Positions 1 to 10,690 of a DNA stretch of 64,000 nucleotides are shown one piece after another; within the stretch, counting starts at the first letter, position 1; the number at the start of each line of letters is the position of its first letter. Position numbers and translations under genes: made by a program. The notes beneath the pieces were generated by a model, which made no database searches, had not been told where the DNA came from, and worked only from the letters and a program-made list of their open reading frames with translations. The DNA comes from Turnera subulata (taxonomy: Eukaryota; Streptophyta; Magnoliopsida; Malpighiales; Passifloraceae), in assembly GCA_028386065.3 (NCBI GenBank), contig JAKUCV010004776.1, forward strand, positions 38,290 to 102,289. Reading direction: 5' to 3'.

Positions 1-594
1 AAAAAAATAAAAAAAAGGAGAAGATGCAGTGGTTGCAGAAGGTGGTGCAGTGGTTGTGGAAGTGTTGGAGCTGGTGCAAATGGAGCAGTTAGTGGAGCTT
101 TGCAAGTTGGTCCCTATAGTTATAAAATCTTGCAATTTGGTCCCTGCGGAGTGCCTATAAATAGGTTTCTCATTTGCACTTCAAATCATCCCAAGCATTC
201 ACAACAATTGTGAATAAGAGAGTGAAAGAGAGAGTGTTTGAGAGGGAAGAAAATTGAGGAGAAAAATCCCCTCTTAAATTAGGGAGTGACAAAATAGTGA
301 GGAAAAATACCTTAGGGGTATTTTTTGACAAACACTTGGGAAATACCTTGTGAGACACTATTTTGGGTATAACTCTAGGTTGATTATACCCCTAAAATTT
401 AGGGAAGTCTCTCTTGTAAGCCTACTATTTTTATAGTGGAAGTTTTTCCGATGGGATCGGGATTGTGGACGTAGCCCGGTATTTGGGTGAACCACGTTAA
501 ATACTGTGTGCCATCTATTTCTTTTTGTCCTCCACTTGTTTATTTCCTTGTGAGGTGATATTATTTCCGCAAGATAGTGCCACCGGGCCCAACA
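1..594 (+). mobile_element. Copia-like LTR, 3' portion (partial)
   Basis: The stretch reads like the R-U5 part of a plant Copia LTR. A TATA-like CCTATAAATAG lies near 153-163. It is followed by an AG-rich leader and, at about 455-515, the block GTGGACGTAGCCCGG and GAACCACGTTAAATA that is typical of several Copia LTRs. It ends around GGGCCCAACA near 594. The 5' LTR boundary lies outside the window and no coding region is seen, so this may be a solo LTR or the 3' LTR of an element to the left. Assignment rests on remembered Copia LTR style, not on an alignment. Confidence 0.5.
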
Positions 595-1590
595 TTTCTA
601 GCATTCTCCTATTACATATATAGATTCTCTAGAAATGAAGTAGTTTTAGCTTTCAGTGTATGTTATGTTCAAGGTTGTCCTTTCTTCTTGCATTATAAAA
701 GCTGCTATGTAGATGTTAGCAGAAGATAATTCTCATCCTGAGTAATAGGCTTATCACTATCTTGTTTCAATCCTTATCGTCTTCAACTCCCATTGTACTG
801 GAGTTCTTGTATGAGTGTAATGCTAAACTACTTGTACCAAGACAACTGACGGCTACACAATTGGTGTGCCAATTTTCTAAACACAACAAGTTTACTGGGG
901 TTAGGTTTCTACAGTAGATCTGTTAGATTTCTTTCAATTTTATGAATCCGTCAATGTCAGGCACCTGTGAAAGTGTTTGGCTACAGGAAAGTGGGTATAT
1001 AGAGAGGAAGTAGTTATTCAAATAAAAGCAGCTATTGATGCAACGAAGGGACTGGTCTTTATCATTGTTGTTGCAGCAAGAACTGATGCTTGCAGGGCAC
1101 TGGACATTCTTTTCATGACACATTAACTTCAGACGCAGAGGTGAAGGCTTACAGTGAATGCTTCCCCCGAGCTCCAAAATTGGTAAACGTGTTTTCCTTG
1201 TTAATAGCAAATAACAACTTTTAAAGTTGTGTGAACTGTGAAGCTTGCACATACGCTCTATATCTTCCCTAGTCTCGTCTAGCAAAGGGAAATTTAACAG
1301 TTATCAGTTGTGATTCGTTTGTGGATGCATATCTTTATAAAGAGTTTTCTTTCCAATTATCCTGTATTTGAGCCCAAAGCTTATCCGATGATAGTAAATA
1401 ATTAAATACATCCTCTGAAGTAAAGCTGTCCGAGAGCTTGTAAATCTGTAACATGTTCTACATCTTCCCTAATGTTCTACATCTTCCCTAAATTCATGAT
1501 GTATTTTTTTTATGATTTATTGTTATTTTTTAGTTTATTTTAAGTTTGAATTTATGGTACCAGTGATGTAGTTAGGCCAAAAAAATAAAT
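595..1590. other. No gene recognised
   Basis: AT-rich sequence without a convincing coding frame. The phrase ATGTTCTACATCTTCCCTAA is repeated in tandem near 1452-1490. Nothing else is recognised. Confidence 0.4.
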
Positions 1591-1663
1591 CGACTCCGCT
1601 GGGGATCGAACCCAGAATCTCTGGTTCCGTAGACCAGCGCCTTATCCATTGGGCCACGGAGTC
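1591..1663 (-). tRNA. tRNA-Arg (anticodon ACG)
   Basis: The minus strand folds as a complete 73-nt tRNA. The acceptor stem GACTCCG pairs with CGGAGTC. The D arm contains GGCCCAATGGATAAGGC, which is box A. The anticodon arm is CTGGT-CTACGGA-ACCAG, so the anticodon is ACG. The T arm contains GGTTCGATCCC, which is box B. There is no intron and no encoded CCA, as expected for a plant nuclear gene. On the plus strand it is preceded by AT-rich DNA; a T-run (CTTTTTG) lies upstream of the gene rather than downstream. A34 would be read as inosine to decode CGU/CGC/CGA. Confidence 0.95.
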
Positions 1664-2233
1664 CTTTTTGTCAAACTTCCCATCTTTTAATCTTAATATA
1701 CAATATTTGGGGTCATGAATTGAAGACTACTTATATGTGTCAACTGTTAGAATTCGTTCATGGTTCAAGAAGATATTATTAAAGACCAGGTCAGAAAAAT
1801 AAAGCATAAGATAATATGTTAACCAATCTGCACATCAATTAATTTCTCTACCGAGGTGAATCAATTATCATAAGTATGCTTTCTTTTACATGGCTTCTTT
1901 ATATATATGTATACATATATGTATGTGTGTTTTTTTTTTCTTTTGGGAAACATATGTATGTTTGTTTTTACTTGCAAAGATCGGAATAAGTATGATCATA
2001 TTCGACAGTAGCATTTTTATTACAACATCCATGCAAAGTAGTACAAAACTTCTAATCATATAGCAAATTACATTTTCTATCCCCAAATCGAAAACAAAAA
2101 TAAACCCATGCGCGGGGGGTGTACAAACTAATTTTGTTCTACTCATCTAATACCGAACATTTTCCTAATTAGTTATCCATTTACACAGGCATCATCATAC
2201 AATACCACAAAATAATACATTACACCGTACACG
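1664..2233. other. No gene recognised
   Basis: AT-rich spacer between the tRNA and the 3' end of the SPH gene, with a short T-rich/TATATG microsatellite near 1901-1960. The part nearest 2233 is probably 3' UTR of the minus-strand gene. Confidence 0.4.
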
Positions 2234-2683
2234 TTACTTTTCCCAGTCCCATCTCTTCAGGTAGCTCTTATCATCATTGCAAAAATAGATGCCATCATCC
2301 TGTGCTCGCCAATAACAATTCCCCGTATCACAACAACTTAGTCCCTCCACAGTGGGTGCATAAACATCAAGCTTCTTGTGCTTATCCCCCCACCTCATGT
2401 CACAAGTGAAGAGTGAGTTCCCCATGAAATCGTCAAAGAATCTGAAATTGAAATCTTGATTGGTGTAGAGGGTATGCTTCCCAAGGTCGTCATCCTTGGA
2501 CCAACAGTGGAATTGCAATGGCATAGCATTGTTGCTGAGTCCATTTTTAACAAAAACTCTAAACCTGATGCAGAATCCATAAGTTTTAGCTGCCACGGCT
2601 GGTAATGATTTCGGCTCCCATGGAAGAGCAAGGAAAATTACCAAGGCCGGAAAGAGAAAGGATCGAGCTACACTAGAGAACAT
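2234..2683 (-). CDS. SPH / plant self-incompatibility S1-like secreted protein
   Basis: Single-exon gene for a 149-residue protein. A hydrophobic signal peptide covers about residues 1-32, so the product is predicted to be secreted. The mature part has the S1/SPH pattern: VFVKNGL (43-49), the strongly conserved HCWSKDDDLG (59-68), the segment DFNFRFFDDFMG, FTCDMRW (92-98) and CYW...DDGIYFC (123-135). Cysteines are at 38, 60, 94, 117, 118, 123 and 135. SPH proteins are small secreted plant proteins named after the poppy S determinant; most homologues have no known role, so the name does not imply self-incompatibility here. The length is normal for the family. The ATG at 2683 is the only start that keeps the signal peptide. 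Confidence 0.9.
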   Translation of the reverse strand: MFSSVARSFLFPALVIFLALPWEPKSLPAVAAKTYGFCIRFRVFVKNGLSNNAMPLQFHCWSKDDDLGKHTLYTNQDFNFRFFDDFMGNSLFTCDMRWGDKHKKLDVYAPTVEGLSCCDTGNCYWRAQDDGIYFCNDDKSYLKRWDWEK

Positions 2684-4224
2684 GTTTGGAGTTTTCTTTT
2701 TTTTTTTTTACAAATTACAATTGAGACTCAAACTCGAAACCTGAAGCCCCTGAAGACTCCCTCCGTATCAAAAATTTATGATGATCCAAGAGGTTCTACA
2801 TACTGCTTCAGCTGCACAGTAATGACGTACCTGACCATCGAAGAACTATATATTACAAGCTCAAGGCACAGACAAATAAAGTTGTTTCTCCTTCTTTGGT
2901 TTGATACAATTGCGTATGCAAGTCTTGCTTGTGTAACGTAGGAACGTTATGAGCCTTCGATCCTCTCTTTTTTTTTCTCTCTCTCTCTGTTTTCCAATAG
3001 AGAAAAATACAGGAACAAAGTACTGCAAGCTACATAAGTTCCATCAAATGATAATAGCGAGAAAGGGGTTGATTATGATAGCCTAGAAAGATGATTAGGG
3101 GAAGTAATTTCTAAACTCCAATTGAAATTTCTGGTTTACCATCCAACTTGCGCGAAAGCCGGTTTCTGTATAAATGTATATGAGGAATACAAACATTACA
3201 AATCTGCTCCATTAATTAGTTCTCTAGTCCTTTGACCAATGTTTCCCTTCCTTTCTGACCAGCAAAATTGCCTCCATTTCGTTGACACTTAACAACCACT
3301 AGTAGTAGTAGACCACATTACAATAAAACTTTTTAGTTGAGAAGCAAGAAACCAAAAATGTTGTTTTTTTTTCAATCTAAAAAAAGGATGCTTTTTTTTT
3401 CTTGCGTGTGCAAATATAATGTCCAAATATATTGATAAATTTATTAACTTATGGCTCGTTAGCTTTCTTGCATTTGTAAAAGGGTGAAGTTATCTCCTTC
3501 ATCGACCACACAAGTATAAAAAACTTATTATGAAGAAGAGGGATGCGAGCGTTTATGACTTGGCGATCTTCTTGGTAATATTTTTAGGTAAAAGTGGACT
3601 TACTCTCCCCAGCCTTTAAAGCCTGCTACATAATTAGCTGAAATATAGAAAGGCCCACCCCTACCCAAACCAATCTCCTCTCTCCCTGATTGGACCAATT
3701 GATCAATCCCCCATAATCTACAATACAATCCGGCGTGTTCTCACTTCACAAGCTTCAAACTTTTAGATCCAAGTACAATCCCTCACTTGGATAAAAAAAA
3801 AAAAGAAACACTTTGGATCTAATCCAATAACGATTATTACTAGTATTTATTAATCTTCTTTTTTTTGGTGTATAACAGCAATCAACTTTAGTTCTATTAA
3901 TTTATAAGTTATAACTATTTAGAATTTAATTTTTTAATAATAATTTATGATTAAATATAAAAAATATATTAACAATTTGTAGTTGTCCCCTTAGGAAAAA
4001 ATCCAGTCTTGCTTGGTATATCGTAATCTTAGAAATTACTCCCAACTCCAAACCACCACCCTCAATCCCACTAGTGAGATCGAACTCATGTGACTGCTGA
4101 AACCCAATCCAAATTAGGAAATCCCACGGTACTAAATTGCGTGGCATTTTGTCATTGTTCCTCCCAATGTATAAGTATAAATACATTAAGGTTCAAAAAA
4201 ATACATTAGGATGGAAGGAAAAAT

Positions 4225-4260
<36 letters not shown>

Positions 4261-4537
4261 ATTCATGAGATAGGAAATTGACCCCATGGCCATGGTTTTT
4301 GAAATTATTGCTATATATTATTTCCTAAGAAATTCATAGTTAAGCGCATACCATAGACAACTAGACCACCTGCTTGACTCTCACATTTTCATCATTAATT
4401 AAGAGTCCCTGGGATAAGATGGCAAAACTACTCTTCTCCTCTTCTTCTTTTTTGGTATTGCCCATCCTGTTTATTTTCCAACTTGCCGACGATCCACATC
4501 TACTTATAAATACTTATAAAGATATTTATCAGACAAC
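2684..4537. other. Non-coding spacer with a (TA)n microsatellite
   Basis: The upstream region of the SPH gene (minus-strand TATA-like AATATATAG near 2846-2854), then AT-rich sequence with no plausible gene. A perfect (TA)n run lies at about 4228-4257. Short frames here show no family similarity I recognise. Confidence 0.4.
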
Positions 4538-4554
4538 TTGTTTCAACTATATAT

Positions 4555-4876
4555 TTTTTTTTTGTTGAAGAAAAAAAAAGGCATCAGTGGTGTCATCATC
4601 GCCCCGTCGGTCCAGGCCCCGGTCAATACTGGTTACATCCTGGCATTAGACCCTCCTCATAGGAGAGACCGCCCAACCGGGGCACCAGCGGACACCCTCA
4701 CCTGCTACGCGTCATAATACCGGAGAATCACCGGGCTCAACGGCCAGCACCCCACCGTGTGGAAGGCTATATTCGGCCGCATCACACTATGGGGCTTGAC
4801 TGGAAGCGCCGGGATTCGAATCCGAGTCTTAGAGATGGCAGGTTGAAGGCCTTGCCACTGGGCCACCACCCGGTGG
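4555..4876 (-). mobile_element. tRNA-derived SINE with 17-bp target duplication
   Basis: On the minus strand this 322-bp element starts with a Pol III promoter. Box A TGGCCCAGTGG is at 4865-4855 and box B GGATTCGAATCC at 4823-4812, with tRNA-like spacing. Its 3' end on the minus strand is a T-run followed by TTCAAC and an A-run. It is flanked by an exact direct repeat TTGTTTCAACTATATAT at 4538-4554 and 4877-4893, which is the target-site duplication. SINEs are non-autonomous and rely on LINE machinery; an L1-clade LINE lies at 21.6-27.4 kb. The SINE family is not identified. Confidence 0.85.
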
Positions 4877-4893
4877 TTGTTTCAACTATATAT

Positions 4894-6646
4894 ATGCTTC
4901 TCAATCTAGCAACATTGCATGTTACTTATAGGTACTCCTTGATCTGTTTAAACAAAACGTTGTTGCTATAGGCTGTCTGTCCCACAAGATATCATTTCAA
5001 TATTAATGCGTAATTATCTGAAAAGATTGTAACAGAAAATTTGTCAAAAGTTGAATTAATCTGGATCCCCATAGGAGACAACACGAACATTAATCGGGCA
5101 ATAATACATATATATATAATATATGTGTTTATGCATGAAGATTACTCATATAATGTAATTGGACAAAGAAACGATTAAGCTCTGGGGTTACTCTTTTACT
5201 CTTTTTCTTGATAAGAACGATATTTCATTAAATAAAAGGAATTACAAAATTTCCGCCAATATTTGTTGTCCTTACCACCAAAAACATTTGCAGCAATGGG
5301 TGGAATGCAAGAAAATAGAATACTGCTGCTAGTGACACAAAATACGCCTACCAACAGAAGCTACATTATTGAAACCTAAAATATCGTACGAAAAAAGTGA
5401 AATAGAGTACTTTTTTATATATAGTATTGCATGAATTAGCATCCCCCACAAACTGATATGCTTGCTTTTGTGCCGGTGAATTTTTATCTGACAGTAGTTG
5501 AGAATGCGACTGAAAATGACAGAACCTTTTCTGAGGATGCAATAAATATTTCTATCTACCAAGCACATGGATGCAGCGGTACAATGAGAAGAAATCTGAT
5601 GCCCATTGCAAGTGCATGAACTGTTTTCTACTTTCTTTTTTTGGTCAATATTGAATATGGGTTCTCCATCTTTGAATATGATATTGATCTCTAGGCGGAA
5701 AGAGCATATGTGCTTTAAATTTGGTTCTATTTAGATGTATATAGGTACCCAAGTTTTTCTGTGTTATTCAATTAGTAGCAAAGGAATCACTTTATATTAA
5801 TGACGAAGCTTGCTTTTAACAAGTAACTAAGCGTTTCCCTAATTATAACTACTCGGATCTTTTTTCTGCCAAAGGTTCTCAAGACAGCAATGGCTTCCAT
5901 CCCTAATTATACCACTTACATTTTCGCTGTAAAAGTTCCCAAATTAAATCAAGGTTCTTAATCAAAAGACCGTACATCTTTTTTAAGGCCAAGTTCTCAA
6001 ATCAAGGCTAGTGTACTAATTAACTGCTTTAGGCAGCTTAATTACACAAATGCTGGGAAAGTAAAGGATAAATTAAGCCCATCAAAATTTGTACCAATGA
6101 TAATAATCATAATCATACATATATATAGAGGACAAATATAACTATATAAGAATCTTGTATGTGTTCCTAATATTATTAGAAATAGAATTCGTGAGAAAAA
6201 ATTTACAATTAACTAACAGCTTTGTTTCCCTTCCACAGTGTTAATAATTGTCTGCATGTAATTAACCAGGTTGCAAGGTTTTTAGTGGTGGAGCATCGAG
6301 CATCACAGGATTTTGCGAAATTGTTTCTCTCTTTAATTAAACAACTGCCAAAAAGAAATGGCAAATATAGCTGCCGTATAGAGAGGACAAATGTATAAAC
6401 AAGCCTTAAATCACATAAATTAAAGAGTTGTTGCAACTTGGGTTAATTAAATAATTATTAAGGGATCACAGCCAGCTGGGGCTTTCTTTCCATGGAGCGA
6501 GAAAGTGGGTTATGTTCCATTTTCATGAAGATTTGCATTGCAGCTACACTAAACGCGTGATGGATGGGATAAAAGGAGTCTGCGTGTGTATTAAATGTGG
6601 CCAACAGTTAGTCGTTGAGATATACTTAAATGCAGAATGTAAGGGC
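4894..6646. other. No gene recognised
   Basis: AT-rich intergenic sequence. No frame has recognisable similarity. The last few hundred bases are the upstream region of the glycine-rich protein gene. Confidence 0.35.
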
Positions 6647-6652
6647 TATAAA
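6647..6652 (+). promoter_or_regulatory. TATA box of the glycine-rich protein gene
   Basis: TATAAA in the context GGCTATAAAGGACCC, 70 bp upstream of the ATG at 6722. This predicts a transcription start near 6680 and a 5' leader of about 40 nt. Confidence 0.6.
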
Positions 6653-6721
6653 GGACCCTGGTTGTGTTCAACTCCTCACACCAAACAATCTTAACTATCT
6701 TCTTCAAGACTAATCAACAAA

Positions 6722-7981
6722 ATGGTTCATGGCAAGACGAGAGTTGCCTTAATATGTTTGCTTGGCCTTCATGTTCTTTTGGTCAGTACTGTGTTTGCTA
6801 GAGATGAGGTCGCTGTTAATAAGAATGAGGAGGAGCTCCTAGGTTTTGGAAAGGGTGGTGGATTTGGAGGCGGAGCTGGTGGGGGTGGTGGGTTTGGTGG
6901 TGGAGCTGGTGGAGGCGGTGGGTTTGGGGGCGGAGCTGGAGGAGGTGGTGGCTTCGGTGGGGGAGCTGGTGGTGGCGTAGGTGGAGGTGTTGGCGGTGGG
7001 ATAGGTAAAGGAGGAGGGTTTGGTGGTGGCATTGGAAAGGGTGGAGGGATAGGTGGTGGCATTGGCAAAGGAGGAGGATTTGGTGGTGGGATAGGAAAAG
7101 GAGGTGGTTTGGGTGGCGGAATAGGTAAGGGTGGAGGTTTTGGTGGTGGTATTGGAAAGGGAGGTGGCATTGGAGGTGGAATAGGAAAAGGAGGAGGACT
7201 TGGTGGCGGGATTGGCAAAGGTGGTGGTGTTGGTGGAGGAATAGGCAAGGGTGGAGGTCTTGGTGGTGGAATTGGAAAGGGTGGTGGGGTAGGAGGTGGC
7301 ATTGGAAAAGGAGGAGGATTTGGTGGCGGTATAGGGAAGGGCAGTGGCATTGGCGGAGGAGTTGGTAAGGGTGGAGGCCTTGGTGGTGGAATTGGAAAGG
7401 GTGGTGGAGTTGGTGGTGGGATTGGAAAAGGCGGAGGTATTGGTGGAGGAATAGGTAAGGGTGGGGGCCTTGGTGGTGGAATTGGAAAGGGTGGAGGACT
7501 TGGTGGTGGGATTGGAAAGGGAGGAGGTCTTGGAGGCGGTGGAGGCATTGGTAAAGGGGGTGGATTAGGTGGTGGGATTGGAAAAGGTGGAGGCCTAGGA
7601 GGAGGAATTGGTAAAGGGGGTGGTTTTGGTGGAGGAATTGGCAAGGGAGGTGGTATAGGTGGTGGAATTGGAAAAGGTGGTGGTGTAGGAGGAGGCATTG
7701 GCAAAGGTGGTGGGATTGGTGGTGGTTCTGGGGGAGGATTTGGTAAAGGTGGTGGAATTGGAGGTGGAGGTGGAGGTGGAGGAGGTGGTGGTGGTGGATT
7801 TGGAGGTGGTTCTGGAGGTGGAATTGGTGGTGGATTTGGCAAAGGTGGAGGATTTGGTGGGGGAGTAGGAGGTGGGTCTGGAGGTGGGTTTGGTGGAGGG
7901 TTTGGTGGAGGAGGTGGTGGCGGCGGTGGTTTTGGTGGAGGTTTTGGAGGTGGCGGGGGTGGTGGCATTGGACACCCATAG
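6722..7981 (+). CDS. Glycine-rich secreted (cell-wall type) protein
   Basis: Intronless gene for 419 residues. Residues 1-26 form a signal peptide (hydrophobic core LICLLGLHVLLVSTVFA). A short charged stretch follows (RDEVAVNKNEEELLG). From about residue 42 to the end it is almost only glycine, arranged as degenerate units of the type GGGIGKGGGFGGG, about 25 copies with F, I, L or V as the variable residue and one lysine per unit. The last 90 residues lose the lysines and become GGGFGGG runs. This is the class of plant glycine-rich structural proteins exported to the wall. The regular lysine spacing is noted as a possible crosslinking or polyanion-binding feature (inference). Reverse-strand proline-rich frames are shadows of the repeat. 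Confidence 0.9.
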   Translation: MVHGKTRVALICLLGLHVLLVSTVFARDEVAVNKNEEELLGFGKGGGFGGGAGGGGGFGGGAGGGGGFGGGAGGGGGFGGGAGGGVGGGVGGGIGKGGGFGGGIGKGGGIGGGIGKGGGFGGGIGKGGGLGGGIGKGGGFGGGIGKGGGIGGGIGKGGGLGGGIGKGGGVGGGIGKGGGLGGGIGKGGGVGGGIGKGGGFGGGIGKGSGIGGGVGKGGGLGGGIGKGGGVGGGIGKGGGIGGGIGKGGGLGGGIGKGGGLGGGIGKGGGLGGGGGIGKGGGLGGGIGKGGGLGGGIGKGGGFGGGIGKGGGIGGGIGKGGGVGGGIGKGGGIGGGSGGGFGKGGGIGGGGGGGGGGGGGFGGGSGGGIGGGFGKGGGFGGGVGGGSGGGFGGGFGGGGGGGGGFGGGFGGGGGGGIGHP

Positions 7982-10690
7982 AAATTACGTTGCATGCATG
8001 CAAGCAACTGAAAAAGAAGACCAAGATATATTATTAATTACTCTATATAAATTTCAATATATTGTGTTCTACATATAATTTTTTCTAAAGAGTATTTATG
8101 CTACCAGCAATAATCATCTTGTATTCTCCCGCTTATTTATCATTCTAAATTTTAATGTAGACAATGCTTGTGTTTCTCCAAAAAGGTTGTGCCCAATGCA
8201 TTTCTTATGAGAAATTAATCCTACATTTCGTATGACATTTTTAATTTCTGTAGCCTGGTGCGAATCGACACCAAAAGAGTTAAAAGTTGGAAGAAATTTT
8301 TTGAAACAGGTGTGGATGCATCTCCATTTGATTTGCTCGATTAATGTCTGCCTAATCATGTGTTCATGTCAAATATGACTCCAAAAATATATGTAAGCCA
8401 GTAAGAATATCATGGTCCGCTCCACACCACATGAGTAAAAACATATATAGCTAGCTGCTCATCAAATGACAGATATATATATTGATCTACCCAGCAGAAG
8501 TTCCTTAAATTCCAAGTTCCTATTGTAACCACTAGAGTTAATACCAACTTATAATTGTGATATGTACTGCTGTGCTGTGCCCGCATTTTCTGACATCAAT
8601 TTATGAAGTGGAACATGCATGAGGTCAGGTATGCTTACAATCCCAATTCGTACGTTCTTTGTTTTTTTCTTATATCCACCTAGTAATCTAGGTTAGCTCA
8701 TCTTTGATATTTCTTCAAGGAATGTCAACAGGACCAGGCTATGTCAAATTGGGTCCAGGCTAATCTCGACAAAATTAACCGTAGAGTTCGACAAAAAAAA
8801 AAAAACAAAATTAACCGTAGAGTATACTATATTTCCAAGATCAATATGCCTTTTGGTTAAGCTATAACATGCTAATCTCACTTGCGTCATCACTCGAGCG
8901 CGAAGGAATCCAACTGGGTTTTTGTCTTTCGGGTCTTGAATCAATTGGGTTGATAGCAAGAACCCCGACTGCTGTCTCCTGATGGGCCTGATGGGATGCA
9001 ATGCAACATATTTGCTCTAATCCAACTTGGGCAAAGATTTTTTTTGGTCTGGAACTTGGGCAAAGATGATGATAGCTCAAGAATATTAAGTAATTAAACT
9101 TTGGGCCTAATATGTACAAGTATGTCCAACTTTCTGCATAGCCCAATAATAACCAGTAATTTTCTTAAGCAAGGAATAATGTGATTTAAGGGGATCAAAT
9201 TTTACTAATTACCATTGATTATTATTTGTAATGAGATCGAACCTAGACAGATTACTTATTGGCTTCCATGAATTTTTGCCGAGGCTTCCATGAATTTAAT
9301 TGGTAGGGGAAACCCAATTGCATAATCACTTTATATAATTTGTCCCAGGAATTTACATTGTACTACTTCTTCCACTGTTGGTTGGTATTCACCAGACGGC
9401 ATCAGCTCCAATTCCAAGGCTAATTGTAACCAACCCAGCGGGCACTCCACTATTATCAGACAGCTGTAAAATTAAAAGAAGAACAGCAAACTCTGTTTTA
9501 GATCATGTCTTTGGCCATTATTACATGACAAAAAGTAAGTGTCAGAGATAGATAGATTGATAGAGAGGAAGAGAGAGAAGCAGTTGTTTGATGGGGCCGG
9601 CAGTTGACTAAACTGTGAAGGGGAGGATTTTAAAACTAAAGGGTCCCATTCCATTTCGCTGCTGAACAACCAAGCTGATTAGTGCAGTAGTGGTAGTTTT
9701 TAATGGATTTAACTACCTACCCCCTAAGTATTTTATTGTTTAAAACCAGTAACAAAATCTTCCTTCTGTTCACATCTTCGAATTTGGAAACCCAAGAATA
9801 TCATGACTATTCTGATTTCATAATTTTAACCCCACGCTTGCACTTCCCCTACTGTTTGTTTAGTTCAACAACCATACTTCCCGTTCCTGGTATATTAATA
9901 CTTTTTAGTATTAGAGTAAAGAATATCAAAGTAAATTAAAGTCTTCGTAGAGAGGGAGGAAAAGGACGGGGTGCACAGGAGAGGAGGAAACTTGTTATTG
10001 GAGCATTGGATTCTTTATTTGGATTGGTGGAGATGCACTGTGGTGGTTTTTATGTGTTGTGGGCTCGGTCAATACTTTTTTCCGGTGAAAGGTACTTTCT
10101 TTTTGGATGGTTTTTTTGATCCCTGCTGCTATCTTTTTTTTTTTTTTCTTTAGCGTTAGTATCTTACTTTGTTTTACTTTTCAACTTCAGCTTCCAATGA
10201 TTGTTTTTTTGTTGATTTCTTGGTTGTGTTGCACTAATTCATCCGGGGGCTTGCTGGTTTTTCTGGGTTTGGACTTTGTTTCTGCCTTTACTTTGGGTTT
10301 TATCTATGTTTCAGTTTGAAGAGTGTTGAGTTCTGGTTTGTTCATCTGCTGCATTCTGTGAAATTTGTGGTGTGTGGTGTTCATTGTGACAGATGATTTG
10401 AAGGTAGGATTCTCAGTTGTGTTTTTGAGTGGTTTGAATTGTCTAGTTCAGAGCAATTTCTGATTAAGATGGTATTTTGGCTATTCCTTCTCAAAGGTCA
10501 TCTCGGTTCATTTGAATAACATTCACTGGAAAGAATTTCTGCTATCATATCTTTTTGGAGGGTTTCCTTTTTATATATGTCTTCTGTTTATGATACTGTT
10601 TGTCACTGATGTTATATATTGTTCAAGTTTCTAAAGGGGTTTTGAATCTTTCACTTTTTGATAGAACATTATCACCCGGAATGAAACATT
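7982..10690. other. Spacer and untranslated 5' region of the NPGR2-like gene
   Basis: No protein gene recognised from 7982 to about 9900. Two small local duplications are visible: AAAATTAACCGTAGAG around a poly-A run (about 8768-8823) and GCTTCCATGAATTT (about 9260-9295). From about 9950 the sequence (GAGAGGGAGG, then TC/T-rich stretches) is likely the transcribed leader of the gene starting at 10691, probably with a leader intron that cannot be placed exactly. Confidence 0.35.

Noticed and set aside
923..1285. 120-residue minus-strand ORF
   Set aside because: No recognised domain, low-complexity flanks and no promoter or homologous pattern; probably chance.
6769..8007. Long minus-strand proline-rich, histidine/leucine-rich and serine/threonine-rich ORFs
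   Set aside because: They are complement-strand shadows of the glycine repeat, with no signal peptide or start context of their own.
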